From Kordia aestuariivivens (GTDB lineage: Bacteria; Bacteroidota; Bacteroidia; Flavobacteriales; Flavobacteriaceae): a DNA stretch of 64,000 bases. The notes under the pieces were generated by a model, which was not told where the DNA came from, made no database searches, and was given only the letters and a program-made list of their open reading frames with translations. Every line of letters begins with the position of its first letter. The first letter of the stretch is position 1. Positions 1 to 8,569 of this stretch are shown piece after piece. The translations under genes and the position numbers were made by a program. The stretch spans positions 434,001-498,000 of the forward strand of contig NZ_JACGWS010000001.1 in assembly GCF_014397005.1 (NCBI RefSeq), written 5' to 3'.

Positions 1-238
1 TTTTTGAACTTAATTCTTTTGCCCAAAGAATATGATTGTGTAATGTTTCTTTATTTTCAATTTCAAGAAATTCATCTTGAAAAAGTTCTTGATAATCTTT
101 GTCAATCATTGTGTTTAGTAACTCAATATCATAGTTGTTTCGCGTGTCAATAAACGCATCAACAAGTGTTTCAGTATTTTTTTTACAAGAAGAAAAACTA
201 AGCAATATGAATGTGATGATTGTAAACTGTAAACGCAT
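1..238 (-). CDS. Lipoprotein of unknown function, 3' part cut off by the window edge
   Basis: The reading frame is open from the ATG at 238 to the window edge, giving 79 residues of an incomplete protein. The first 18 residues form a hydrophobic signal sequence ending in a lipobox (LSFSSC), followed by KKNTETLVDAFIDTRNNYD, so the product is probably a lipoprotein acylated on the Cys. The rest is acidic and polar, with no family I recognise. It precedes and runs in the same direction as no complete gene here; the SGNH hydrolase gene ends 58 bp upstream of it, so co-transcription is possible. Confidence 0.7.
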   Translation of the reverse strand, partial: MRLQFTIITFILLSFSSCKKNTETLVDAFIDTRNNYDIELLNTMIDKDYQELFQDEFLEIENKETLHNHILWAKELSSK

Positions 239-296
239 GTATGTTATTTTTAACTATTGATTTTTTTGTATTAGTTATAAGTCGATTGAAATTTTA

Positions 297-1088
297 TCAA
301 GATAAGTTTTTCGTCAAAAGGATTCTTTTTTCCAAAATATAATTCGCGATATCTTTTGCCCAAATTTGATAGGCGAATTCTGATGGATGAACACCATCGC
401 TGAAAAAATCGGCTGGTGTTGCGTCTAAATTCATTTGCTCAATGTACTCTTCAAACTTGATGATTCTCGAATGGTAATGCACATTTTCATAATCGTTCAC
501 AATTTTTTCGAGTTCTTTACTAAAATGTAATACCAAGTTTCCCATCACAAACTTGATTGTGCTCGTAAACGCAGGAAACTCTTTAATTGGCGGCATATTT
601 ATGAATACAATTGGTGTTTTAGCATATTTCTCACGAATATTTGAAATCAACTCACGAATGTCTGCATTCCATTGTTTTGGAGTATGCAACTTAAAACTAT
701 CATTTCCGCCAAGTCCAATCACGATTAAATCAACTGGTTCTTCAGTAATGTATTGTACAATTTTTTCTTTTACATGTTTTACTGTATAGCCACTTTTTGC
801 ATACACTTTCCATGAAATAGAAGATTGTACTTGTTCTGACAATGCATTGGCAAGTGTTCCTGTAAATCCATTTTCGTGCGTGGTAGCGCCGACACCAGCA
901 ATCGTACTTTCGCCAATAGTAATCAACCGGAATGTTTGATTGCTTGAAACTTCTACGATTCCTTCAATTCCTGTCGCTTCAGGCAATTGTGGAATCGTTT
1001 TTTGAATTTTTTTCCCTTGGACATACAAAATTGGCAACAACGGAACGGAAACAATCGCGCCAAGCGTATACTTAATATTCATAATCAT
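297..1088 (-). CDS. SGNH/GDSL-family hydrolase
   Basis: Predicted esterase or lipase of the SGNH fold, 263 residues. Visible blocks: block I as GEST with the nucleophile Ser61, block III GGND at 127-130 (oxyanion Asn129), and block V DGVH at 231-234 supplying Asp and His. Residues 1-25 are hydrophobic and could be a membrane anchor or signal peptide, so the enzyme probably acts at the membrane or outside it. A second ATG lies two codons in (1082). The substrate cannot be read from the sequence; related proteins include lysophospholipases and acyl-hydrolases. It ends just before the partial lipoprotein gene. Confidence 0.85.
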   Translation of the reverse strand: MIMNIKYTLGAIVSVPLLPILYVQGKKIQKTIPQLPEATGIEGIVEVSSNQTFRLITIGESTIAGVGATTHENGFTGTLANALSEQVQSSISWKVYAKSGYTVKHVKEKIVQYITEEPVDLIVIGLGGNDSFKLHTPKQWNADIRELISNIREKYAKTPIVFINMPPIKEFPAFTSTIKFVMGNLVLHFSKELEKIVNDYENVHYHSRIIKFEEYIEQMNLDATPADFFSDGVHPSEFAYQIWAKDIANYILEKRILLTKNLS

Positions 1089-1175
1089 TTCAAATTAGCG
1101 TACGAAAGATACAATTCTTTCTGTAGTAAATAATTTTGTTTAATTATTCACTACATTTGTTAAACAAAATAAACA

Positions 1176-1319
1176 ATGAAGAAAACGCACCTTCCATCAA
1201 AAATATGCAAAGTCTGCCAAAAACCTTTCAATTGGCGGAAAAAATGGGAACGTGTTTGGGACGAAGTTCAATATTGTAGTGAACGCTGTCGTAGAAATAA
1301 AAATAGTAAAAATGACTAA
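1176..1319 (+). CDS. DUF2256-type small zinc-binding protein
   Basis: A 47-residue protein with two CxxC-type pairs ([10 protein letters not shown] and YCSERCRRN) and the core [21 protein letters not shown], the pattern I know from the DUF2256 family. The four cysteines suggest one bound zinc. Its stop overlaps the start of the DASH cryptochrome by 8 bp (1312-1319), so the two are translationally coupled. Family members commonly sit beside photolyase or cryptochrome genes, and the context fits that exactly; the molecular function is unknown to me. It is the first gene of a four-gene photorepair operon. Confidence 0.85.
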   Translation: MKKTHLPSKICKVCQKPFNWRKKWERVWDEVQYCSERCRRNKNSKND

Positions 1320-2610
1320 AACTGGACTTGTTTGGTTCCGAAATGATTTGCGTGTACACGACCAAATTTCTTTGCTAAAAGCGAGTAAAGAAAACAGTTT
1401 TGTAATAGCGGCTTATTGTTTTGATCCGCGTCATTTTGAAAAAGATCGGTTTGGATTTGTGAAAACGGAAAAATATAGAGGACAATTCCTACTAGAAACA
1501 GTTGATGCTTTACAGTATGAATTAAACCAACTAAATATTCCACTTTTTGTACATGTTGGAAAGCCTGAAACTATTTTACCAGAATACATCAAGGTTCACA
1601 ACATAACTTCTGTGTATTTGCAAAAAGAATGGACTTCGGAAGAAGTGAAAGTACTTGAAAATGTAAAAGCGAATGTTGAAATTGAGGTGAATTTTGTAGA
1701 AAGCTACGATCAGTTTTTATACCATCCGGAAGATATTCCGTACGAAATTGAGAAGATTCCAAAAGTTTTTACAGGATTTCGAAAAAAGTGTGAAAAACAC
1801 GGAAACATTCGTCCGTTAGAAACAATTTCTAAAATGCCAGGAAAAAATCGTGTAGACCATCTGACGAAAGTCCCAACATTAAAAGATTTAGGTTTAGCCG
1901 AATTTGAGCAAGATGTACGAACTGCGTTTCCGTTTAAAGGCGGCGAAAAAGCTGGATTGGCACGTTTGCATAACTATACTTGGGAAACGAAAAAATTATC
2001 CTACTATAAAAAAACTAGAAACGGATTGGTTGGAACCGATTACAGTTCTAAATTTTCAGCTTGGTTGGCAAACGGAAGTTTGTCTCCACGGATGATTTAT
2101 CATGAAGTTAAAAAATATGAGTCGGAAATCGTGAAAAATGAATCTACCTATTGGATGATTTTTGAATTGATTTGGCGCGACTTTTTTAAATATATTTCCT
2201 TAAAACACGAAAATAAAATCTTCAAGCTTGAAGGTATTTTGGGTGCAACCTACGAATGGAAAAACGATTCAAAACTAATTCAACAATGGATTGATGGCGA
2301 AACTTCTGAACCTTTCGTAAACGCAAACATGTTAGAACTAAAACACACCGGTTGGATGAGCAATCGCGGTCGCCAAAACGTAGCTTCGTATTTTGCTAGA
2401 ACGTTACAACTCGATTGGCGGATTGGCGCCGCGTATTTTGAATCTGTCCTGCTCGATTATGATGTACACAGCAATTATGGAAATTGGATGTATGTTGCAG
2501 GCGTTGGAAACGATCCGAGAAACCGAACCTTTAATGTGAAATTGCAAGCGGAACGTTATGATGCAAACAAAAAGTTTCAAAACCGTTGGTTACAAACAAG
2601 TTTATTTTAG
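1312..2610 (+). CDS. DASH-family cryptochrome / single-strand DNA photolyase
   Basis: Light-driven flavoprotein of 432 residues that, in characterised DASH members, repairs cyclobutane pyrimidine dimers mainly in single-stranded DNA. The N-terminal photolyase antenna-domain signature [16 protein letters not shown] is at residues 2-17. The C-terminal FAD domain shows [20 protein letters not shown] and [17 protein letters not shown], then [15 protein letters not shown] near the end, typical of the DASH branch. The frame is open upstream to a GTG at 1252, but ATG 1312 is chosen because homology begins there and because it overlaps the DUF2256 stop. Its own stop directly abuts the next photolyase gene. 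Confidence 0.92.
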   Translation: MTKTGLVWFRNDLRVHDQISLLKASKENSFVIAAYCFDPRHFEKDRFGFVKTEKYRGQFLLETVDALQYELNQLNIPLFVHVGKPETILPEYIKVHNITSVYLQKEWTSEEVKVLENVKANVEIEVNFVESYDQFLYHPEDIPYEIEKIPKVFTGFRKKCEKHGNIRPLETISKMPGKNRVDHLTKVPTLKDLGLAEFEQDVRTAFPFKGGEKAGLARLHNYTWETKKLSYYKKTRNGLVGTDYSSKFSAWLANGSLSPRMIYHEVKKYESEIVKNESTYWMIFELIWRDFFKYISLKHENKIFKLEGILGATYEWKNDSKLIQQWIDGETSEPFVNANMLELKHTGWMSNRGRQNVASYFARTLQLDWRIGAAYFESVLLDYDVHSNYGNWMYVAGVGNDPRNRTFNVKLQAERYDANKKFQNRWLQTSLF

Positions 2611-4146
2611 ATGAAAACACTCCGATTATTACTTGGCGATCAATTAAATCATAAACATTCTTGGTATGAAAACACAAACGATAATATTGTGTATTTCATG
2701 GCTGAAATGAAGCAAGAAACGAATTATGTAAAACATCACATTCAGAAAGTGGTGGCGTTTTTTAAAAGCATGCGTTCGTTTTCAGATTGGTTGCAAAGTG
2801 AAAAACATCAAGTGGTGTATTATACTTTGGATGATTCACAGAATCAACACGATTTGGTGGCGAATTTGAAACAACTTATCAAAGAATACAACATAGAAAA
2901 ATTTGAATATCAATTGCCCGATGAATATCGTTTGGACGAACAATTAACGGACTTTTGTGATGAATTAGACATTGAAACAGAAGCTTTTGACACCGAACAT
3001 TTTTTAACCTCACGAACCGATTTCACTCAATTTTTTGAAGGAAAGAAACAAATGGTCATGGAATATTTTTATCGCGATATGCGAAAGAAATACGATATTA
3101 TGATGTTGACCGAGAAAAATCCAGAAGGAGGAAAGTGGAATTTTGATCAGAGCAATCGTAAAAAGTGGAAAGGAACGCCCGAAATTCCAGCAGCAAAAAC
3201 TATTGAAAATTCAGTTGCTGAGATTTACGAAATGATTCAAAAAGCAGATATTGAAACTATTGGAAGTATTGATGTAGAAAATTTTGATTGGACCACAAAT
3301 AGAGAAGATTCGTTAGATTTACTCGATTATTTCTGTTCAACTCTATTAGTTCATTTTGGCGATTATCAAGATGCAATGCATACGGAAGAACATTTCCTAT
3401 TTCACAGTCGGTTGTCGTTTGCAATGAATTCCAAAATGTTGCATCCGAAAGAAGTCATAGAAACGGTGGTTTCGTATTGGAGATCGAATAAAGACACGAT
3501 TGAAATTTCGCAAGTAGAAGGTTTTGTGCGACAAATTTTGGGTTGGCGCGAATATATGCGCGGAATGTATTGGAAACAAATGCCAAATTATAGAACTTTG
3601 AACAAATTAAACAATACCAATTCGCTTCCTAATTTTTATTGGACAGGAAACACGAAAATGAATTGTTTGAAACATGCTATTACACAAAGTTTAGAAAAAT
3701 CGTATGCGCATCACATTCAACGGTTGATGATTACAGGAAATTTTGCTTTGTTAGCACAAGTGCATCCTGACGCGGTTGACGAATGGTATTTAGGAATTTA
3801 TATTGATGCGATAGAATGGGTTGAAATTACCAACACGCGTGGCATGAGTCAATTTGCAGATGGCGGTTTGGTTGCCACAAAACCATATGTGTCTAGCGGA
3901 AGCTACATTAATAAAATGAGCAATTATTGTAAAGGTTGCGCATATAAAGTGTCTAAAAAAACGGAAGATGATGCGTGTCCATTCAATTCGTTGTATTGGA
4001 ATTTTTTAGACGAAAAAAGAACATATTTAAAAGATAATCAGCGCATGTCGATGATGTTTAGTTTGTTAGATAAAATGGACGAAACAAAGTTAGAAGCGTT
4101 AAAAAATAGAGCACAAGCAATCATCGCAAATCCGGATGATTACTAA
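2611..4146 (+). CDS. Fe-S cluster photolyase (FeS-BCP / PhrB-like, probable (6-4) photolyase)
   Basis: A 511-residue member of the bacterial cryptochrome/photolyase group that carries a [4Fe-4S] cluster. The start MKTLRLLLGDQL is the usual opening of this group. Four cysteines fit the cluster ligands: Cys352, Cys440, Cys443 and Cys456 (NYCKGCAYKV...DDACPFNSLYW); spacing matches the ligands I recall for Agrobacterium PhrB (350/438/441/454). Characterised members repair (6-4) photoproducts. The gene starts on the base after the cryptochrome stop, so the two enzymes are co-translated and cover both major UV lesions. Confidence 0.9.
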   Translation: MKTLRLLLGDQLNHKHSWYENTNDNIVYFMAEMKQETNYVKHHIQKVVAFFKSMRSFSDWLQSEKHQVVYYTLDDSQNQHDLVANLKQLIKEYNIEKFEYQLPDEYRLDEQLTDFCDELDIETEAFDTEHFLTSRTDFTQFFEGKKQMVMEYFYRDMRKKYDIMMLTEKNPEGGKWNFDQSNRKKWKGTPEIPAAKTIENSVAEIYEMIQKADIETIGSIDVENFDWTTNREDSLDLLDYFCSTLLVHFGDYQDAMHTEEHFLFHSRLSFAMNSKMLHPKEVIETVVSYWRSNKDTIEISQVEGFVRQILGWREYMRGMYWKQMPNYRTLNKLNNTNSLPNFYWTGNTKMNCLKHAITQSLEKSYAHHIQRLMITGNFALLAQVHPDAVDEWYLGIYIDAIEWVEITNTRGMSQFADGGLVATKPYVSSGSYINKMSNYCKGCAYKVSKKTEDDACPFNSLYWNFLDEKRTYLKDNQRMSMMFSLLDKMDETKLEALKNRAQAIIANPDDY

Positions 4147-4163
4147 TTGTAAAAGAACGAAAG

Positions 4164-4580
4164 ATGCAAGAAGAAGATAAGAAACCAGATAATGTAGTTT
4201 TTGATGTAGAAACACAAAAATATGATGCGGCATTAAAGCCGTATGCTACTGATGTTGGCGCGCCAGTTATTACAACGCCTGATACAGTGACTTGGAAAAA
4301 TGTCAATATTGATAAAGTAAATAAGCAAGTCAAAGCGAAATATGAAGAACTCAAAGCTGAGTATGACGCGTTGATGGAAAAGTTTGAATATAACAATTTG
4401 ATTTATAGCGCAAAGTTTAACTTTGAACCAATTGTTGGTGAAATTTATCATTTATATCGCGATAAAAAACAATTGCCATTTTTGTCTATCATTGCGCCTG
4501 ATCAATGTCGTTTTGATTATGTAGAAAGCTTCCGCTTGAATGCTGATAAAATGTGGGAAGTTGTGAAGAAAGAAGCATAA
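4164..4580 (+). CDS. DUF2452-like conserved protein
   Basis: A 138-residue soluble protein, last gene of the photorepair operon, 17 bp after the photolyase. No signal peptide or membrane segment. It opens with KKPDNVVFDVETQKYDA, has a conserved-looking GAPVITTPDT segment, a charged helix around residues 50-75, and ends with an aromatic-rich GEIYHLYRDKKQLPFLSIIAPDQC block. This matches my memory of the DUF2452 (C1orf50-like) family, but that assignment needs a profile search. Position suggests a role linked to the photolyases; nothing in the sequence proves it. A hairpin terminator follows at once. Confidence 0.72.
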   Translation: MQEEDKKPDNVVFDVETQKYDAALKPYATDVGAPVITTPDTVTWKNVNIDKVNKQVKAKYEELKAEYDALMEKFEYNNLIYSAKFNFEPIVGEIYHLYRDKKQLPFLSIIAPDQCRFDYVESFRLNADKMWEVVKKEA

Positions 4581-4620
4581 AAAAACGTCCTGCTGAAAAT
4601 ACATTCTGCAGGACGTTTTT
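4581..4620. terminator. Bidirectional rho-independent terminator
   Basis: A 13-bp perfect stem (AAAAACGTCCTGC, 4581-4593, with its complement at 4608-4620) closes a 14-nt loop and ends in T-runs on both strands. It lies between the convergent DUF2452-like gene and the membrane-protein gene at 4642, so it can serve both. Confidence 0.9.
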
Positions 4621-4641
4621 AAAACTTTTTAAATATTGAAT

Positions 4642-5259
4642 TTAGTTCTTCAGTGTTTCAATATCTGTAATGAGTTGTTTCAACTTATTAGCAATTGGTC
4701 CATATCCATATTTAAAAGATAAACGATAAATAACTACCGAAAATATAGTTCCTAACGGAACAATGATAAATAATAATTCGTTTGGATATGACAAACTTTC
4801 TACACCGAAAATCTCACCAAAAGTCTTCTCATATTGATTGTAATAGGTGTAAATTACCATTGGTAAAATTAAAATAGGCGTTCCAATCCAAAGCATTTTA
4901 GTTATTTCGTTTCTACTCCGTAATAGCAGTTTATGCAGCGATTTTAAGAATTCATAACAATTGGTTTCCTTGTTTGCATTTTCAATATTCTGAATTTGCT
5001 TTTTGATGATAAAATACCAAATAATACACCAAATAGAAGCGATACTTCCCGACCAGAAATCATTGCCAATAGCGTAATTTCCGAAAATGAAAACGATAGC
5101 CATGATGAGCAAAACTTTTGGTTCCGTATTTAGCATACGAATTAGTTTATCGCCTAAATGCTTCGATTTTTGATTGTATAGGTTTTGAATTTTAGGTGCG
5201 ACTAAGGTGTCATTATTGACGAATCCTTCTTTCCAAATGTGTTCAATTGATTTTTCCAT
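4642..5259 (-). CDS. Membrane protein encoded with an ECF sigma factor
   Basis: A 205-residue protein with about four membrane-spanning stretches (around LLIMAIVFIFGNYAIG, IASIWCIIWYFII, ILILPMVIYTYY and LLFIIVPLGTIFSVVIY) and a soluble N-terminus of about 45 residues. The start ATG 5259 (MEKSIEHIW) overlaps the sigma-factor gene end by 17 bp; an in-frame upstream extension to 5319 lies inside that gene and is less likely. Its place after an ECF sigma gene and its topology suggest a regulatory partner, possibly an anti-sigma factor, but there is no recognisable zinc or FecR anti-sigma motif. Function is therefore only inferred. Confidence 0.8.
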   Translation of the reverse strand: MEKSIEHIWKEGFVNNDTLVAPKIQNLYNQKSKHLGDKLIRMLNTEPKVLLIMAIVFIFGNYAIGNDFWSGSIASIWCIIWYFIIKKQIQNIENANKETNCYEFLKSLHKLLLRSRNEITKMLWIGTPILILPMVIYTYYNQYEKTFGEIFGVESLSYPNELLFIIVPLGTIFSVVIYRLSFKYGYGPIANKLKQLITDIETLKN

Positions 5260-5737
5260 GTAATAATTTTTTAAGCTGTTCTTTGATTCGATTGATGCGA
5301 ACACCAATTGTATTGGCATTCATTCCGATAATATTTGCAATTTCTTGGTATGATTTCTCTTCCAAGTACAGTAAAATGATAGCTCTGTTGATTTCTGTGA
5401 GCTGTTTGATCGCTTTGTACAATTCATTCAACGATTCTTCTTTGAAAAACGACTGACTGTCTTCAACGACTTCTTTTGGAATGACATCAGAAACAAACGT
5501 CTTTGTCTTTTTTTTGTCTTTCTTTAAAAGTGTCAAACACACATTCAACGATAAACGATAAATCCAAGTTGACCATTCAGATCTCTCGCTGAAATTATCT
5601 CGACTTCGCCAAATTTGCAAACACACTTCTTGGTAATAATCTTCAAAATCTTCTTGCGAATTGCTATATGCACGGCAAATTTTAATGATAATTCCTGCAT
5701 GCGGAAGAATGTGTGTAGTGTAAAAATCGTGACTCAT
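5243..5737 (-). CDS. ECF-type RNA polymerase sigma factor
   Basis: A 164-residue alternative sigma factor. Region 2 is visible around residues 28-70 (FEDYYQEVCLQIWRSRDNF then WSTWIYRLSLNVCLTLLKKDKKK) and region 4 near the C-terminus (LTEINRAIILLYLEEKSYQEI, then the HTH IIGMNANTIGVRINRIKEQL). No extra C-terminal domain. It sits in the middle of a compact three-gene operon: a 55-residue membrane peptide whose stop directly precedes this ATG, and a membrane protein overlapping its end. That arrangement suggests control by an envelope signal. Confidence 0.92.
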   Translation of the reverse strand: MSHDFYTTHILPHAGIIIKICRAYSNSQEDFEDYYQEVCLQIWRSRDNFSERSEWSTWIYRLSLNVCLTLLKKDKKKTKTFVSDVIPKEVVEDSQSFFKEESLNELYKAIKQLTEINRAIILLYLEEKSYQEIANIIGMNANTIGVRINRIKEQLKKLLHGKIN

Positions 5738-5905
5738 TTAAAAGTTGTATTTCAATTGTGCTTGAATGAATTTTAAAATGCTAAAACTAGCGAGTAGTAA
5801 ACTACACATCAATGAAACTACGAATAGTTTTGTGTTGATTCCTGTATTCATCAACAATGAAAATACATAAATAAATATCGTGTGAAAATAGAAATGAACT
5901 AACAT
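5738..5905 (-). CDS. 55-residue membrane peptide upstream of the sigma factor
   Basis: A short frame, MLVHFYFHTIFIYVFSLL..., with two hydrophobic stretches (residues 4-18 and about 27-42) and a short basic tail (KFIQAQLKYNF). Its stop codon (5738-5740) is immediately followed by the sigma-factor ATG (5735-5737), with no base between them, which is unlikely by chance if it were non-coding. It would be the first gene of the operon. I know no family for it; roles such as a sensor or leader peptide are inference. Confidence 0.55.
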   Translation of the reverse strand: MLVHFYFHTIFIYVFSLLMNTGINTKLFVVSLMCSLLLASFSILKFIQAQLKYNF

Positions 5906-5989
5906 ATTGAGCTTTTTTACTGTTTTATAAACTGTCTACACTTCGTTAGTGGCTCAAAATGAAAATTATTACATGAAGATTTTATTTTT

Positions 5990-7024
5990 TTATGAAAGTG
6001 TTTCTTTTTGAATATTCAAAGCAGCATCTACAAAAGTTTTAAAAGCAATGTCTTTATCAACGTGAAGCGCCAATTTTGTGAATTGTTTTTTAATCCCAAA
6101 TAATCCGTGAAGTGTTTGTCCATTGCAAACTTCGATAATTACATTGTGACTTTCTAGTTCGCCCAATAATGCAAATCGAGTGATGTTATCTTCTTTAGTG
6201 AATGATTTCTTAGAAAGCTTTATTTCTTTGATTTCACTGAGTGGAATTGTAGCTTCTTGCATGATTCCGTAACGCAATAATACGCTGTCTTTCGTGACTT
6301 TAATTGGTCGTTTCATCAACGATTTTGCAAATCCAAATACTTGAAAACCTGAATAGATACTTAAAATTGTCAGAATCCAAGCAACAACCACATTCCATTT
6401 TGCCAACAAATGGTGAATTGGCGTAATTTCAATCGCGATAAGCATAATTAACACAAAAAATAATGCAACAGAACCACTTTCTTTGTGATAGCTAAATTCG
6501 TTTTTGGCTAGTTTTCTACGTTTCCAATAGATGAAACCATAATAGAATACCGAAATTTCAGTCGCAAAAGGTACAACTACAGGTTTCGGAAGGATTTCTG
6601 CGCAGGTCTTTTTTAGTGTAGTGAAAAAATCTAGCGAAGTATCTTTCTGTGATTTATGAAAAAGAATCGCTTTTCGCACTTTTACAATCACAAATGTAGC
6701 AACACTAATTTCTATGATTGGTAAAAACCAAGTTTTGAAAGCGTTGAGGTATTGATGATTTGTTTCTGGTAAGACAAATATTCCAATGATTAGTCCCAGT
6801 ATCATCATCGGAACAATCGTTGTTTTTGGAATTGTAGTTTTTCTGATTAATAGAAAGTAAATAATCGGAATTGTGACTAATAAATCAAGTGTGATTCCTA
6901 AAGTTAATGCAGTGGAATCTAACTGAAAATAAGGTGATTTTACAAAAAGTATAAGTGTGATGAATAGTAGCGCAGGAATTCCAAATCGTAGCAAGTTGCG
7001 ATTGAATAGCGGTGTAATAATCAT
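5990..7024 (-). CDS. Multi-pass membrane protein with a C-terminal PH-like soluble part
   Basis: A 344-residue protein with about seven to eight membrane segments in the first 240 residues, in two groups separated by a polar linker around residues 120-150. The C-terminal 100 residues are soluble; the stretch SVLLRYGIMQEATIPLSEIKEIKLS resembles the bacterial PH-type domain found in several membrane proteins (tentative). No catalytic motif is visible. A perfect 14-bp inverted repeat at 7055-7087 lies about 30 bp upstream of its start and may control it. Function unknown. Confidence 0.75.
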   Translation of the reverse strand: MIITPLFNRNLLRFGIPALLFITLILFVKSPYFQLDSTALTLGITLDLLVTIPIIYFLLIRKTTIPKTTIVPMMILGLIIGIFVLPETNHQYLNAFKTWFLPIIEISVATFVIVKVRKAILFHKSQKDTSLDFFTTLKKTCAEILPKPVVVPFATEISVFYYGFIYWKRRKLAKNEFSYHKESGSVALFFVLIMLIAIEITPIHHLLAKWNVVVAWILTILSIYSGFQVFGFAKSLMKRPIKVTKDSVLLRYGIMQEATIPLSEIKEIKLSKKSFTKEDNITRFALLGELESHNVIIEVCNGQTLHGLFGIKKQFTKLALHVDKDIAFKTFVDAALNIQKETLS

Positions 7025-7054
7025 GCGTTTCTTTTTTAGCTTTGGTACTAAGAG

Positions 7055-7087
7055 TTAGTGTAACAATTGATGTAATTGTTACACTAA
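7055..7087. promoter_or_regulatory. Large perfect inverted repeat, candidate operator
   Basis: Two 14-bp arms, TTAGTGTAACAATT at 7055-7068 and its exact complement at 7074-7087, separated by 5 bp. There is no T-run on either side, so it does not look like a terminator. It lies 31-63 bp upstream of the membrane-protein gene starting at 7024 and 68 bp after the arylsulfotransferase-like gene. Confidence 0.6.
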
Positions 7088-7154
7088 ACTTATAGGTATT
7101 TTATGGTATAGCTAAAACTTCACAATTAAGTTTTGCTTAAAGAAATCTTGAATT

Positions 7155-8453
7155 TTATAATCCTAAACTATTTAATACTGGATCATCTACTTCGTAATCG
7201 TAACATCTCCAGAAACCTGCACCATCGCCACCATTGTAGCGCCAAGCAATATCTTTTTCAGGTGTTACTTCCCAAAAACCAAAATCGCCTTCACATATTA
7301 AGGTATTTCCATTAGAGAGACGAACTGCACCAGATAGTTTACTTGCGAAGAAATCAGGATGTTCAAAAGACCAAACTACATTTGGTTCGTTGTCAGCATC
7401 TGGCGTAAGCGAAAAGGTTTCTGGCATTTCAAGTTCCATTACTTTAGACGCTCCTGCATTAAACCCATTGACAAAAATCAACATATTTCCTTCACCAGGA
7501 ACACCATTTTCAAGTAAATTAGGAAAATGGTTATTATCGCTTCTTACTTCTCCAACCGTATTTCCATACGCTAACGGATTTCCGAATCGGTATAATAAAT
7601 CGCCACCTTTTCCATAGTTTCCACCTGTACTTGAAGCAGCTTCTGCGGTTGTTGTACTGTGATCAATCACCCAAACTTCACTGAAAAAGTTTACGCTTAA
7701 ATAGATGACATCTTTAGCTGTATCATAATCAAAACCATTGGCATGCATGATATCTCCGTTATTTGCAGGATTGTAATTGATATGGATTTTGTGTGGATTT
7801 TGACTTACTGAGCCATAATTTGGAAACATAGCATCGTTATCTTGAATGATATGGTCAAAACTTCTCCATTCCCAAACAATTGCATTGGTCTCAGGATTAA
7901 TTTCCATTAATTTCTCTGGATAAATATCACCTGGATTTGCAGAACCTTGTAGTTCAGCAGTTGCTTCGTCGATGCGTTCCCAAACTAACAACAATATGTT
8001 TCCGTTTGGTAACATTTCTACATCGTGATGCAAAATGAAATCATCAGTATTTAATGTATATTCCCAATCTATCGAACCATCTAAGTTGATGATTCTTGCC
8101 ACACCACCAAAACCACCAAAAGTGATTGATGGAGTTGAACCTTTAAAGAGACCTAATAATTTTCCATTCGGTAAAAGTTCCAAATCATTTCCTAAGTTAT
8201 CGTCAAAAGTCCATTCGTGTAATTTTTGACCAGCTTTGTCCATTAAAAAAGCGGTTTGCGAACCGTTCACAACAGCCAATGTTAGATTGTCATGAATTTT
8301 GGCAGGGTCATATATTTCTACCTCTACAGCTAGTGTTGGAACAACTGGATCTGGATCCGTTGTGGTTGCAGGATCATCATCTGAACAGCTTGCAAATGCA
8401 ACTAAACTTGCAACTAAAAAGTGTTTTAGTGTTGATTGTATTTTCATTTTCAT
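7155..8453 (-). CDS. Arylsulfotransferase (ASST)-like lipoprotein
   Basis: A 432-residue exported protein with a signal sequence and lipobox (VAFASC, then SDDDPATTTDPDP), so probably a lipoprotein. The body consists of beta-propeller-like repeats with the family-typical phrases HDVEMLPNGNILLL, ETNAIVWEWRSFDH and NPHKIHINY, followed by NGNTLICEGDFGFWEVTPE. These match the aryl-sulfate sulfotransferase / ASST family, in which a histidine carries the sulfate in the bacterial enzyme; whether this member is active is not shown. Many Bacteroidota homologues have unknown substrates. Single gene with no obvious partner. Confidence 0.82.
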   Translation of the reverse strand: MKMKIQSTLKHFLVASLVAFASCSDDDPATTTDPDPVVPTLAVEVEIYDPAKIHDNLTLAVVNGSQTAFLMDKAGQKLHEWTFDDNLGNDLELLPNGKLLGLFKGSTPSITFGGFGGVARIINLDGSIDWEYTLNTDDFILHHDVEMLPNGNILLLVWERIDEATAELQGSANPGDIYPEKLMEINPETNAIVWEWRSFDHIIQDNDAMFPNYGSVSQNPHKIHINYNPANNGDIMHANGFDYDTAKDVIYLSVNFFSEVWVIDHSTTTAEAASSTGGNYGKGGDLLYRFGNPLAYGNTVGEVRSDNNHFPNLLENGVPGEGNMLIFVNGFNAGASKVMELEMPETFSLTPDADNEPNVVWSFEHPDFFASKLSGAVRLSNGNTLICEGDFGFWEVTPEKDIAWRYNGGDGAGFWRCYDYEVDDPVLNSLGL

Positions 8454-8569
8454 TTCTTTTTAAAGTCTATAAAAGTATGGAATTATTGAGAATATTCTAT
8501 TGAAAAATATAGGGTTTTTTATTTTTCAATTATTTTCTATCTAATTTTGTCAATTTTTTAAGAGATACC

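Noticed and set aside
1252-1311. GTG start of the DASH cryptochrome at 1252
   Set aside because: This part overlaps the DUF2256 gene in another frame; homology begins at ATG 1312.
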